Notes: a model not told the origin generated them from the letters alone. Shown: positions 46,251 through 58,103, counted from the first letter of the stretch. The stretch: 64,000 nucleotides of DNA from Ctenosaura bakeri (GCA_948474755.1 CAOLHI010002145.1:248001-312000); one strand, 5' to 3'. Translations and numbers: made by a program.

Positions 46251-46387
46251 ATAAGTTAACAGATCTATATACAACATATTTATAATTACACTGAGGGTAA
46301 CAGCTGTAAAAGAGATATCCTGTTGGGCCAAAACACTGTCTCTACAAATCAAAGTTCCAAACACTTCAGCCCTGAGCCCTTCTGCCC

Positions 46388-47958
46388 TTGGAGAGGTGAG
46401 AGCCATCACATGTATACTGGACCCTTGCGCCTCCTGGCTTCCGAAAGCAGCCAGAGGTGGACTGGCTGATTGGGTAAGGGGAGAGGTGAATGCCTCATTG
46501 CAACAAGGTAAGTTCCCAGCACGTTTAAAAGAGTCTGTGGTGAGGCCACTATTAAAAAAAACCCTCCCTGGATCCCACTATCCTGAATAATTATTGGTCA
46601 GTCTCCAATATCCATTTCTTAGGCAAGATTCTGGAGTGCGTGGTGGCCTCCCATCTCCAAAGGTTTCTGGATGAAATGGATTATCTAGATCCATTTCAAT
46701 CTGGCTTTAGGCCTGGTTATGGGAAGGAAACAGCTTTGGTCACCTTGGTGGGGGCACTGTTATGCAGTGGTTCCAGCCATTCCTGGTGGCCAGAACTCGG
46801 GCCTGTGGAGTCCCTCAGGGTTCTGTTTTGTCCTCCATGCTGTTTAACATCTACATGAAACTGCTGGGGGAGATCATCTGGAGTTTTGGGGTTCAGTGTC
46901 ATCAATATGCTGGTGACACCCAACTCCTTCTCTCCTTTCCATCTGATTCCAAGGAAGCTGTTTTGGTCCTGAACCAGTGTCTGCTGTCAGTAATGGACTG
47001 GATGAGGGCAAATAAATTGAAGCTTAATCCAGACAAGACAGAGGTGCTGCTGGTCAGTCAAAAGGCAGATCAGGGAATAGAGATTTTCCCTGTGCTGGAT
47101 GGGGTTACAGTCCCCCTGAAATCTCAGGCTTGCAGCTTGGGTGTTCTGGATTCAGCTCTGAGCCTGGATGCCCAGGTTTCAGCAGTGGCCAGGAGTGCAT
47201 CTGCACAATTAAAACTTGTGCACCAGCTGCACCTGTTCCTTGAGATGTCAGATCTGACTTCAGTGACACACGCCTTGATTACATCTCAGTTAGACTACTG
47301 TAGCACACTCTACGTGGGGCTGCCTTTGGAAACTGTTCAGAAACTTCAGCGGGTTCAAGATGCAGCTGTGAGAATGCTGACCAGGGCCAGTTATAAGGAT
47401 CACATAACTCTCTTGTTAAAACAGCTCCACTGGCTACCTGTTTGTTTCCAGGCACGATTCAAGGTGCTGGTTATGATCTATAAAGCCCTAAACAGTTTAG
47501 GTCCAGGCTATTTGAAAGACCGTATCTCCTTGTACAAGGCAGCTAGAACATTAAGATCTGCTGGGGAAGGCTTTCTCTCTGTTCCACCACCATCCCAGGC
47601 TCATGTGGTGAGGACACAGGAGAAAGCCTTCTCAGTGGCTGCTCCCATGCTGTGGAACTCTCTTCCACAGGAGGCTAGGCATGTCCCTTCCCTGCTCTCC
47701 TTTCACTGACAGGCAAAAACCTTTCTCTTCAAATAAGCTTTTCCTTTGGCTGGGTAGCTTATTCATTAGCATTGTTTTCAAGTTATATATCCTTTTAATG
47801 TTTTTTACCTGTTTTAAATGTTTTTAGTGATTTTAAGTGCTTTTAATCTGTTTACTTTTATTAATTGTGTTTTTAACAGATATTTACTGATGGAAGCTGC
47901 CTTGGGTCCCAGTCTTGGGAGAAAGGTGGCCTACAAATATAATACATAAATAAAAATA
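46388..47958 (+). mobile_element. L2-type LINE, 5'-truncated with RT C-terminal part
   Basis: The 5' part reads RPLLKKTLPGSHYPE and FQSGFRPGYGKETALVTL in separate frames. After an internal gap, a 315-codon frame (46762-47709) reads CGVPQGSVLSSMLFNIYMK, CHQYAGDTQLLLSF, MRANKLKLNPDKTEVLL, LHWLPVCFQARFKVLVMIYK and APMLWNSLPQEAR. The catalytic YADD is changed to YAGD, and the segment just before GVPQGS is missing, so this is a dead copy. It ends with a GGGAGAAAGGTGG tail and AAATAAA. It is the longest uninterrupted frame in the spacer and easily mistaken for a gene. Confidence 0.85.
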
Positions 47959-48329
47959 GTTTTAGGCCTGTTTTTCAGAATTAAAACAGTTCTTAACACA
48001 TTACATAGATGTGATAAAAGTAGATTATAGACCATTTTATACTATAATAAATTTGTTAGCCTTCATGGTGTCACAAGAATTGTTTTTTTTTTCATTCACA
48101 AGAATCTAAATATAGCTACGCTCCCAAAAACAATCATTTGGAAGAATTTTTTAAAAAAGATCCTTAAGATACCCATACAATAAAAATGCCACTATAGACT
48201 CTATTAATGTGAAACAAGCCAGATCCAGTATTATGCTGTGGATTAAATAAGGACGACAGGCTTCAAATCCAGAAGATCTTTCAGCAGCATTAGTAAGAGG
48301 TAGTACTCAGGTGGTACTCAATGGATCTT

Positions 48330-48772
48330 TTTATTCATTCTTCCATAATGCATGTATATTGAAGTTATCTTTATAAAATACATCTTCATATCCATGAGAT
48401 GTGAATCTTTAAAATAATTTTCTGTTTTAAAAGATAAAGATTCAAAGACAGTACAGCATTTTGCAAAGCCACATATATTTCTTGTAATCCTACAGCTACA
48501 ACAAACTGTTGACAAGCTATACAAAAAGACTTAAAACATTCAGTAAACAGATGCATTTAATTTAATAGAACTGCATTTCAGTTGCACTGGATCCTAGAAA
48601 ATGGAATTCCCAGGACAACTTCATGGTTCTGCTAATTGGCAGAGCAGTGAATTATTTAGACAACACATTCACAACTGACAGACCCCATCAGTCCATCCTC
48701 CAGCAGGTCCATCCAGTCTTACAAATGTGTATGTCTGGTTGCCTCCTCTTAAGAAGAGGCATTTACCTAAGG
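48330..48772 (-). other. SELENOK: SELENOK 3' UTR
   Basis: Runs from the TAA to an AATAAA at 48335-48330 (minus strand), about 440 nt, and holds the SECIS element. Confidence 0.75.
48567..48630 (-). ncRNA. SELENOK: SECIS element of SELENOK (form II)
   Basis: On the minus strand: lower helix AGAAC (48630-48626) pairs with GTTCT (48571-48567). The core quartet begins at ATGA (48624-48621) and is met by TGA (48580-48578). The upper helix AGTTG...CTGG pairs with CCAG...CAACT. The unpaired apical AA at 48608-48607 lies 12 bases after ATGA, the usual distance, and a short TCC/GGA mini-stem above it makes this form II. It binds SBP2 to recode UGA as Sec (family knowledge). Confidence 0.85.
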
Positions 48773-48776
48773 GAGG
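48773..48776 (-). CDS. SELENOK: SELENOK exon 5, last base of Arg94 and TAA
   Basis: Acceptor CTCCCTTAG; the first G completes the Arg codon begun as AG in exon 4, and TAA follows at 48775-48773. Same arrangement as mammalian SELENOK. Confidence 0.88.
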
Positions 48777-49143
48777 AAAAACAGTGATTAAATTTTTGAC
48801 ATTTCTCATCACTACTTACACCTGCTACAATCAAAGAAACTAGTTCCAGGAAATTATGAGCTCTGAGGATCTTAGCTAATGAATGAGGTAGAAAAGAATA
48901 TTAAGTCTGGTGTTTCAACACGTATTATTTAACGTAACCCACAACAGCCATATTGCTATAAAATAATGGAATACAGAAAATTTCTGCGCTGGGGAAATCA
49001 AAGTCTAAAAGTTGGGAAAGCCGTTTTTAGGACCAGCAAAATACAGATACGCCTGAGTTAACAAAGCTATTGAGAAAGGAGCCTCTTTTAACAAAGTATT
49101 TTCATGTCTCCCAGCTACCTTTTCTTCCCTGTCCTCTGTTTAG

Positions 49144-49183
<40 letters not shown>

Positions 49184-52100
49184 GCATTGCCAGGGGATGC
49201 TGCTAAAAAAAATGATGAATGAGGGCTAAAGAAACACATACATTTAGTTGGTTGCAGCAGCAACAACGCAATAAGGCTTGAGCAGAGAAAAAGCAGGATT
49301 CTACTCATCCTAAGATGCATTCTGGAAGAAACCTTGAAGTGGTCTCAAGAAGAGACTAAATGTTTTTGTTTATTCATGCAATGCTTACCTTATCTACAGA
49401 TCTGGTCTAGATAAACCCAAATATTCACTTATTTTCCACTCACAGATCTTTTTCCTGATCTGAAAATATATTTGATATGCTGGAGACATTTCACTTCTTG
49501 GGTCATACCACATAAACGCATAAGCATTAAGAACAGCTGTATCTATATCTATATCTATATCTATCTCTTCTACAGTCCTATAACAACTCTTAAAAATTAT
49601 TTAAGTTTATTTCCTGTGACCTGATGTTTCTTCTCACTTCGAGTTAGCAAAATAAATAATCATTAACTATACTTGAGCCAAACTAAATATGGATTTTTTT
49701 TGATGGTGCATGTAAAAAGCATGAGACAACAAATTACCTTCCTCATCCACCTCCAGCCATTGGTGGGGGACTTGGACCTCCACCAAAATGATTTATTCGA
49801 CCCATTCTACGACGAGGAAATCCTGGAGGTCTAAAAAGAAAACAGAAAAATCTAATAAAAACTTCTAAAAACTTCACCTCTCAGTCAAGATCTAACAATA
49901 ATTACTAAATTTTTCATCCTTTTCTCACCAGTTTGCTTAATTGGTAAACAATAGAATGACATATTGGTCTTCAATCAATTAATTCAAAGAATATCATAAG
50001 CCCTAAAAGAAATCCAATTGAGTTTTCTGTTCTGTTTAACAAAATGTTAAAAAGCAAGAAAATCCTCAAATGTACGGTTCAAAGAGAAAAACTGCAGTAT
50101 CCCATACACTCACACAATAGCTATTCTAAAAGTGGATTCTTATAACCAATTAGAAAAACTTCCTTTAAGATTTGAAAAAATTAAGTCTCAGGATCCATAA
50201 TAGAAGTGTCTTTTTCTGCATATAATGAAAGATGAGCCACATTTAGACCCTCAGTATCACTTTAGAACATAATGGAGAAAAGTTCTTCCCAACTAGATCT
50301 GAAACAAAAGACTCTCTCACTCACTTACTGAACTATGGAAGAGTCTAGCAGTTCTGAATTAGCATGTAGGTTTGGCATCTGGTGCAGCACCAATGTGCCA
50401 CTCCACAAAACTTTCAGCATGAAGCAAGACAACTAGGCCCTGCTCTAGTGACCTATCTGCTGTGGAATGAGTAGAGGGATTATGGTTTATTCACAGATCC
50501 CTTTTGAGAATTCAAGCCCTGCTCTCAAGAGAAGGCTTACACAGTAAGCCGTATGGTATTAAAAATGGTGTAGGGAAGCTGTGGAGGCAGAGACAAGCCC
50601 TGGCTGTCAGCTGCGCCAGGAACAGGCTCCCCGGAGGCAGGGGAGTCCAAAGAATGTGGCACACCTGACAGCCAGGACTTGTCGCCACCTCCATGTCTGC
50701 CCTACATCATTTTTAATAGAATTACTGTTTAATAGAGTTACTGCCTTATGAGGTGGACTTGAGCACGTGTGATTTTTTTCTATCCATAAGGAGTCCTGGA
50801 ACCAGTCCCTCATAGATATGTCAGGCTCACTGTAACTATATTTTCGCAAAAAGAGAAACCCATACATAATAGTATGACTTTCTGCTCGCCCAGCAGGGTT
50901 TTGCACAATTTGTACCATTTAAATGAAAGTAAAATGACAGTACCCTCTTCCATCATCATATCTTGAAGAGGATGAAGATGTGTAGCCTCTCCTCAGGTCT
51001 GGATGAATAATGCTCTGAAAACTAAAAAAAAAAGAACATTACTGTTATCTGAAAGCCCCAAATGCCCCCAAGTAAACAAAGAAATCTCACAATAGTTCAG
51101 CATTGCTAGAATTTTATACAATATTCAGCAACATATTAAGTGGGGCTTAAACACAATTCACCAATAGAATACACTTTGGTGAGCTGTAATCTACTATATA
51201 AAAATCAGCGTTTGTCTGCACGTTTGTCTGTTTGTCTGCGTCAGGCAGGCAAAGACCTCATGCGATTGGCTGTTTGAGGTGAGAAGACTTCATATGATTG
51301 GTTGGCTGTGAAGATTCTATGAAATCCAGGAGTTGGCAGTTCAGCCTTTAGAATTCTCAGCCGCAGAGCTCTTGGGCCTCAGGCCGGTTGCTATGGAGAT
51401 GAGGCCTACCATCAATAAGGATGTCAGAAAACTTTTGGAAGACATACGTGAGAAAAATGAAAGTGACATACACAACACAGTTACAAGGTCTTCTTGCCCC
51501 ACACAGTAGATTGTATGGGTTCCATATGTGAGGAATCTTAAAAGCTGAAATTCAAAACAAAATATGCTTCCAGAAAAACGTAAAGCCATTGCACAAACTC
51601 AACAGAAAGCAAAAAAATCAAAAGCTAGTACATCATCGTCACCAGAGAACATAGACAGGATTGGGGAAAAGTTACAGGTACTAGAATAGGCTGGTTGCTA
51701 TGGAGATGATGCCTAGCAGCAAGGAGGAGGACAGTGTATTCCTGCAGGAACCCAACCTCTGTATGTTAACAACTATGAATATAGATTGGATTGAGGAATA
51801 TGGGGATAAGTTACAGGTACTGGAATAGACTGGTTGCTATGGAGATGAAGCCTAGCAGCAAGGAGGACAATATATTCCCTCAAAAAACCAACTTCTGTAT
51901 GTTAACAACTCTGAAATATGGGGAAAAGTTACAGGTACTGGAGAAAACAGTTGGATGAAATCTTAAGAAGAAAATAAAATCCCAGGCAATGCCAGGTAAA
52001 TATGCTAGTGTTTCCATAAAATTTTTGTTCCCCTTACTTGTGAATTAAGTATTTTTAAAAAGCTGATCAACTCTTTTCCTCTATTATATAGCAAACTGAA

Positions 52101-54776
52101 AGTTAACAAAAACCATTTATGCTTGAAACAAAACTTATTTTGAGTATTATCCCTCATAACTTGGATAATAATAGGTCCAGTGGATGTAATCTTAGACCTC
52201 GCTTGTCCACTGTGAATGGATACTTTTCAGTTTGTACAGTCCAGGGAGATAGGCAGGATGGTTGGAGCGACGGGGGATACCATGTGTCCTTGCTGGGAGA
52301 CAGGCTGTTGGCCTCTTTGCAATAAAATAGAGTCCCAAAATGCTTAAGAGAGGCAGCTATAAGACCTCTGTTGAAAAGGCCCTCCCCGGATCCCACCAAG
52401 TCTTATGTGCCTGCACATCAACTTTGACTTACGTTAACTCCACCATAGGGTTTTCTTGGCAAGATTTAATTCAGAGGAGGTTTCCCACTCCCTTCCTGTA
52501 AGGGAAAGAGAGTGTGACTTGCCCAAGGTCACACAGTGGGTTTCCATGGCTAAGTAGGGAATTGAACCCTGGTCTCCAAGAGTCTTAATCCAACACTCAA
52601 ACCACGACACCATGCCAGCTCCCTGAACCCCACCATATTGAACAATTATCATCCAGTCTCCAATATTCAGCTTTTGGGCAAGATATTGAAGCATCCGCTA
52701 AAGCTTCTCAGTTCTAGGCATTTCTGGGTGAGACAGATTATCTAGATCCATTGTCTAGCTCTATATATTTACCTGGGCAATTCTGGGCTGGTCTCCTTTA
52801 TATACAAACAAAGGTAAATATAGAATGTTACTAAATAATTTCCTTAGTTTCCCATTTGGTCTCCTTCTGAAGACATCGCAAGCACTTCTTCTTAGGAGGC
52901 TCACTGTCTATTTATCAATACATCAATTTTAATCGAGTTTTATTTTTTCTGGCTTGTAGAACATTGTCAGCTCTTGATCATTCAGAAAGTAGATGAAAGA
53001 TCATCTCATCAAATCCATGCTGTTTTTCATAATGAGAAGTTTAGGTGCTAGCTTCATTATGTCCCACAGAAATTTTGCCCATATTTTTAATTGTTATCTG
53101 CATCCTTTTAAGTACAGGTATACCTAATTTAACAAAGTAGATGTGTTCCTGAGAATTATGTCTTTTCACAGCAAATATAGTACCAGAGGCAGAAGTAACA
53201 CAGCACAAATAAGGACAGGTTCCTAAACTACAGAAAAGGAGAGCAGCTCAACATGTTTCAGCAAACTTTTTATTTAAAACTAAAAATATGCAGATGTGAA
53301 ATGAAACAACCAGGTCAGGTAAGCCTTGCATAAACAAACAAAAACATTTTGAATCTTCTAGAGATCCCTTGAAAGCTTCTTTCAAAAGGCATCCAGACAG
53401 TTTTAAAATTATTAGTATTATTTAATAGCCCTCACTTCTCTTATGATTTCTATTTTGGTAGACAAACTTCTAGATTTATGCTTTTTAAAATGCTTGGAAT
53501 AGTTAGTGAGGCAGGCTTATCTGGTTTCCCCTTTTCTCTGGTCACACATGCTCAGGAAGGGATTCAGGAGATTGCTGCTGCTTACCTTGCCTACTGGAAA
53601 TAGACACAGATAGTTATGGTGGGATCAATTAGATCAGAATTCAATTCTTTCCCAGCTTGAGTTTTATTTCGCTGTTTAATGTAAACACATTGCTGCAACC
53701 CAACACACAACAAAAAATGTTTCTTCAACCTTCCTTCACCATCTTTCCAATGCAATGCTTTAAAAGCTAGAAAGAAGACAAGGAGGAAAGTGGGGTAGGG
53801 CAAGCATAAAAAGCCTTGTCTAAAAAGCCTCTTCTCTGTTAGTGGCTTTGTTAACTGAGTTATGTATGTACTTACTCTCTATTCATAGGGGCACATGGGC
53901 CTCTTAGAGAAAGTCGTGCAAAAGAGTGTAATTAAGATAAAAATTCTACTTACAACATAACTACAAAGTCTGCTATTCCCCAGAAGAAGTCAGTTATTGA
54001 TGACAAACTCCATGGAGCCCGACTCCGGCTATCCAATACTTGTCCTGTAACACAGGGAAAATCATAAGTATCATCTCAGACAGTGGCATTGCTGTGAATG
54101 AGAGAATATTACTCATCTGAAAAATACTCAAGTTAAAATATAGCCCTAAATCTAGTGTTACTCCCAAAAGGAGTAGACTCACTGAATCACTGGAATGTAC
54201 ATAAGAACAGACTTTAATGAGTTGGTCTACGGTAGTTGGGGCTAACAAATGGATTTAGACCTAGGGCTTTTCCTATCCTTATTATGCAAGAGAGCAAAAC
54301 CAAATGAATTTTTCAAGGACATGTCACATTAAAACAAAACGTATAGCTATAAATAACATTTAAAACAAGAGTTCAGGATCCAAAGAACTACTTTGTGTAC
54401 AATCCCTCAGTACTTTGCAGCTCATTTTGCATGGTATGTTCCACCCTGGAATTAGAGATCTGGAGGCAAAGGATTATTGTCTATTCCACCAATGCATACA
54501 GTGCTGTCAAGGCTGCGAGCCTTTCAAGATCTTGCTCTGCATTTGTGGAACAGTCTTCCTGTGGACCTCCAGTTGGAGGAAGATCTCACCCATTTTTGTA
54601 AATGGTTGAAGACCTTCTTCTTTGACTCACCACCTTAAGCCACTGAGTTGTGTCAAGGTGCTGAGATGGGCAGCGAGTGGTAGGGTGTTGGGGATTTCAT
54701 TCCATGTATTATTGTGGGGTCCTGTTTTATTCTCTTGGTCCCTGATTGTGTATGTCGATGTTCCGCCCTTTGGTGT

Positions 54777-54817
<41 letters not shown>

Positions 54818-57719
54818 AGAGCTTGGGCTTATCAGGTTTTAACCTGAACAGGAAAGCCCCATGTTATATCACCATCTGCTTCTGAAGGACACAATATCAA
54901 AAATGGCTTGCCAATGCAGCATATCCACCTGCTATTTGAAAAACAGTTTCTATACTTTTTGTGTACACAGTATTAGTTGCATAGCACCTGGGATTCAGGG
55001 CAGAAAGACTTCCTTGCTATTTTTTTTTTTTTTGGTGTGTTTTCTTAGTATTATTTTTTGGCAGCCACTTCCCCCCCCCACTTTTAACAGTCATCTAAAA
55101 TACTGCAAGCTGGAGAATTACAAGACATTCCAGTTGTCAATTTGTTCAGATCTGAAAATTTACTTCAAGTCAATATTTAAATACATAATCAAATACATCC
55201 CTTGAAAACAATACAGTTTTCTTGTCTAACGTTGCTGGTTTTGCATTATAGCTGCCATACTTCTATTGTTACTCCCAATAATTTGTGACAAATCTGTACA
55301 GTGATTTAGATTGGCCTCATATAAACTTGAGGCATCCAGCACCCTAATTCAGTGCTTCCGATGCTTCCTAAGTCCTTCTATTGAACTTATTAGTGGGCCC
55401 TTCAAATGACTGGATTATCCTTTGGTTCTACACAAGTTTTATCAGAATCAGAATCTACTATTAAAATGTACTTTTTTTTTTTAACCCACAAGCAAAGTAT
55501 GCCTAGGATCACTGCCCTAGTTTTTACGCCACTGTACTTTGCGCTGCTACAGGCAGCAGCTGATGGAGGAGGACGAGGACCAGAGATGGGTTTTTAAAGG
55601 GCTGTGTGGTCTTATTGGAATTGCTGAGAGGAAAGGTTCCCTTGGAAAAAGAAATGGGGGGAGGAGGGCAGAGGTTGGAGAAACTCACAAATAAACCCAC
55701 AAATCTCCCTTCACAGCTGGCTGTACTTTAAAACAGGAGGGGGGAATCATGTGACTTTCTAGATGTTCAAGCTGCAGGAAAGGAGATTCCTCCTGAACCT
55801 CAGGAAGAACTTCCCGACAGTCAGGGCTGTCCGGCAGTGGAATATGCTGCCTTGGAGTGTAGTGGAGTCTCCTTCCTTGGAGGTTTTTAAACAGAGGCTG
55901 GATGGCCATCTGTCGGGAGTGCTTTGAGGGTGTTCTTGCATGGCAGGGGGTTGGACTGGATGGCCCTTGTGGTCTCTTCCAACTCTACATTTCTATGATT
56001 CTATGTTGATGAAATGCAACTCCCTGCATTCCTTGCCACTACCTGCACTGGCTGGAGTTAGTGGGAGTTGCAACAACATTTCCTGGACTGCATAATTCCT
56101 AATGCTGCTTTAAATGAATCAAGCTGACTGCTTTTGTCCCTTGTTATTTTTAAAACTCAATTAAAAACTTTCTTGTTCTCTAAAACTTTTGAAATTTTAG
56201 TTTAATATTTTTCAGCTCTTTAGATGCTGATAAAAAAAAAAACACATACAGGTGTCTATCTACATCAGGAAGTACCAACAGATTCAAGCTATTAGCCACC
56301 GCCCACTCTGCAAGACACTGATCAACACCCAGCTTTCTTTTAGGAAGAGAACTGAGATGAGAAATCAGTGATCCCTTGAGACAAGCCACAACCCAAAATG
56401 CACGGAGGGTAACTGCACTCGGACTGAGAGTGACATAATCATGGCCCCGAAAACAGGCACATAGCAGCGATGCTCCTTCATCCAACAGATGTTTCCGCAA
56501 AGATCAGCGGGGCTTTACTCACAACTCAGTGTCCACTGGGTTGCCACGTTACAGCAACATGTGGCATAAGAGGCAAGTGTAATTTTGACCCCACTTCTTA
56601 AGTATTAAGCTATCTAAAGATTTTACTACAGCCCAAGAAACATTACAAGACTGAAGCAGAAAGGCAGAGGAATGTCTGACACAAAACCATTACCCCCCAC
56701 TCCCACCCCTAGAAATGGAAAACACTGTGAAAACTGCGTTGACCACAAGCCGTATCTTAGTACATGGTTAACTTTAACTAGGATTGTGTTTATAAACGGT
56801 TCTCTTTTTCTCTCGTACTGGAAAGTGCAAACAAGGCCATTTCCGCACTAGAGTGTTACTGCGCTATTATTCCACTTGCAACGTCCTCTGGAATTCTGGG
56901 GTTTGCAGTTTCGGGAGGAGACGCCTGGCCCCTCCCGAAATGGCAAACCCCAGGATTCCAGAGGATGTTGAAAGTGGAATCATCGCGCTATAACAGTCTA
57001 GTACGGAAACGGCCAAGCATTAAGAGGCTCTCCGTGTCAGCTGCGAAAACAGTTCCAGAGCTGCACGCTGGAAATGATTTAATGATAGGTTACTTCTCTC
57101 CAATTCCCTGGAGAGAGTTACCTGTTAATCACCTTAAGCTTCCTGATCCCGATCAACAGATTTTTCTCTCATCCCTTCCTCGCATCTTTATGGGGACAGC
57201 TGGAGGATGGAAGCCCTCTTGGTTCACCCTGTCGGCACAAGGCCAGGTAAGCAGCCACAGCCGTCCCTCTTCCAGACCGATCCCGCTACGAAAGCGTGAC
57301 AAGCCTTTTCCTCCCCCGCAACACAGCGACCCCTTTACTGGATCCACTAAAATGCGCAAAATACACCATACAGACGTTCAAAGCTTCACTGGCGGCTTCT
57401 TCTTCATCATCAGGCGAAGATGCTAAAAAAAAAAAACCCTACCGGAGAGGGGAAGGACGCTGGAGCGACGAGCCTGCATTTTGTCTCAGGTGTCACTCCT
57501 GTTGCCAGTTAAATGGGTCTACAGGGATTTCCACGCAGGCAGCGCACCGAACATATGTTTCCTCCCCCGCCCCAGGCAAGACAGAGAAAGAATAATACTA
57601 GTAACAAGCCACCCTCTCCGCTTTTATCCACCCTGGGGAAACAAAGCAAGAAGCCCCCTCCCCTCCCCTCCCCTCCCCTCCCCTCGACTTCGGGTCTCAC
57701 CGTTCGAAATGTAAACCAT
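48773..57719 (-). CDS. SELENOK: Selenoprotein K (complete, 5 exons, UGA = Sec92)
   Basis: Small ER-membrane selenoprotein that recruits p97/VCP in ERAD and is the cofactor of the palmitoyltransferase DHHC6 (family knowledge). Exons: 57719-57701, 54044-53954, 51021-50944, 49830-49738, 48776-48773, all GT-AG, 285 nt = 94 residues plus stop, as in human. Seen in the protein: [20 protein letters not shown], one membrane span around residues 22-42 ([17 protein letters not shown]), a Gly/Ser/Arg-rich cytoplasmic tail with SRYDDGRG, the proline-rich SH3-type motif [11 protein letters not shown], then U-G-R. The Sec UGA is at 49745-49743 in exon 4; the final Arg codon is split by the last intron and TAA follows at once. 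A SECIS hairpin lies in the 3' UTR. A plain ORF search would truncate the protein three residues early. Confidence 0.96.
49145..49180 (+). repeat. (TA)n microsatellite
   Basis: About eighteen TA units in SELENOK intron 4. Confidence 0.95.
49540..49567 (+). repeat. (ATCTAT)n microsatellite
   Basis: Four to five hexamer units. Confidence 0.85.
49738..49830 (-). CDS. SELENOK: SELENOK exon 4 with Sec UGA
   Basis: 93 nt; reads [20 protein letters not shown] then [13 protein letters not shown] at 49745-49743 is five bases before the exon end. Donor GTAATT. Confidence 0.95.
50470..50840. mobile_element. Tigger-like MITE, degraded
   Basis: A long central palindrome (50547-50723; ATTAAAAATGGTGTAGGGAA and its complement) and a GTCCCTCATAGATATG right side resemble the other Tigger-like copies; outer ends are not clear. 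Confidence 0.45.
50944..51021 (-). CDS. SELENOK: SELENOK exon 3
   Basis: 78 nt; acceptor is a long T-run ending TTTAG, donor GTACTG. Reads [19 protein letters not shown] then RYDDGR. Confidence 0.92.
51190..52008 (+). mobile_element. Nonautonomous Helitron
   Basis: 5' end TCTACTATATAAAAATC after an A, and 3' end GGTAAATATGCTAG before a T: the TC...CTAG layout of Helitrons. The terminal hairpin expected just before CTAG is CCCAGGCAATGCCAGG, both arms altered in the way CpG decay would alter CCCGGGCAACGCCGGG. The interior keeps a Lys-rich [19 protein letters not shown] stretch like the start of Helitron Rep proteins, and tandem repeats. In SELENOK intron 2. Confidence 0.75.
51655..51950 (+). 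repeat. Internal tandem repeat of the Helitron
   Basis: GTTACAGGTACT recurs at 51671, 51810 and 51928, with GGTTGCTATGGAGATGA and TGTATGTTAACAACT in each full unit. Periods are 139 and 118 bp. Confidence 0.8.
52310..52401 (+). mobile_element. L2 fragment, 5' of a nested SINE
   Basis: AAAGGCCCTCCCCGGATCCCACC resembles 46546-46575 of the longer L2 copy; the element continues at 52623. Confidence 0.55.
52402..52622 (-). mobile_element. ACA/Sauria-type SINE nested in L2
   Basis: Reverse orientation; GGTCACACAGTGGGTTTCCA and AACCACGACACCATGCCAGC. L2 sequence resumes directly after it. Confidence 0.8.
52623..52755 (+). mobile_element. L2 fragment, 3' of the nested SINE
   Basis: ATCCAGTCTCCAATATTCAG and GATTATCTAGATCCATTG match 46597-46700 of the longer L2. 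Confidence 0.55.
53113..53870. mobile_element. Tc1/mariner-like nonautonomous transposon
   Basis: The left end TACAGGTATACCTAATTTAA then CAAAG and right end CTTTGTTAACTGAGTTATG then TATGTA are inverted and bounded by TA. A related end occurs near 49046. No transposase frame. Confidence 0.55.
53954..54044 (-). CDS. SELENOK: SELENOK exon 2, membrane span
   Basis: 91 nt; acceptor GTTACAG, donor GTAAGT. Reads [20 protein letters not shown] then [10 protein letters not shown] Tc1/mariner-like element ends about 84 bp downstream of the donor. Confidence 0.95.
54400..54818 (+). mobile_element. LINE 3' fragment ending in (CAT)n
   Basis: One frame reads [20 protein letters not shown] then KWLKTFFFD, like the C terminus of L2-type proteins. 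The 3' part ends in a (CAT)n run at 54778-54818. Confidence 0.5.
55762..56006 (+). mobile_element. CR1 LINE 3' end
   Basis: Forward orientation: GGAAGAACTTCCCGACAGTC, GGCAGGGGGTTGGACTGGAT and the terminal TTTCTATGATTCTATG. The least diverged CR1 copy here. Confidence 0.9.
56835..57014. mobile_element. Foldback MITE, short form
   Basis: GGCCATTTCCGCACTAGAGT ... CTCCCGAAATGGCAAACCCC ... TAGTACGGAAACGGCC. In SELENOK intron 1. Confidence 0.8.
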
Positions 57720-57900
57720 GGCTGCGCTGCTCCACTTCCACCCAGCGTCCGCCCTACACTCCCGGATCCGACCCCGGCACTGTGCACTCCCTCCCGCCCC
57801 GCCCCGCCCCTTCACCGAGGTAGCCGGAGCTGGGAAGACATCATTGGCTGAGCCCTCCTAGAATACTCTGTCACGTCATTACGTTTGCGTGACACGAGGG
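57640..57900 (-). promoter_or_regulatory. SELENOK: SELENOK GC-rich promoter with Sp1-type boxes
   Basis: GC- and CpG-rich block around exon 1. Overlapping GC boxes (CCGCCCC repeated) lie at about 57794-57810, roughly 80 bp upstream of the ATG. No TATA box is seen. A CCCCT-repeat microsatellite (57654-57685) lies just inside intron 1. Confidence 0.7.
57701..57719 (-). CDS. SELENOK: SELENOK exon 1 (start codon)
   Basis: ATG at 57719-57717 in an optimal context (GCAGCC before, G at +4). Encodes MVYISN plus the first base of Gly7; donor GTGAGA. Confidence 0.94.
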
Positions 57901-58103
57901 CGCTGTTCCTCATCTCTCTCTCTCTCTCCCTTCGTCTTTCCTATCAGTTCGGAGGACTCAGGACCATAGAGACCAGGAAATTCACAGTAGCACTTCCCTG
58001 CTCTGCCAGAAAGAACTTCCTGTTTTATTTAGACACCATTTTTTTTTACTCTCTATGGTTGAAAGATAATCCAACGGTTCTTGTAGCACCGTTTTTTCTA
58101 ACT

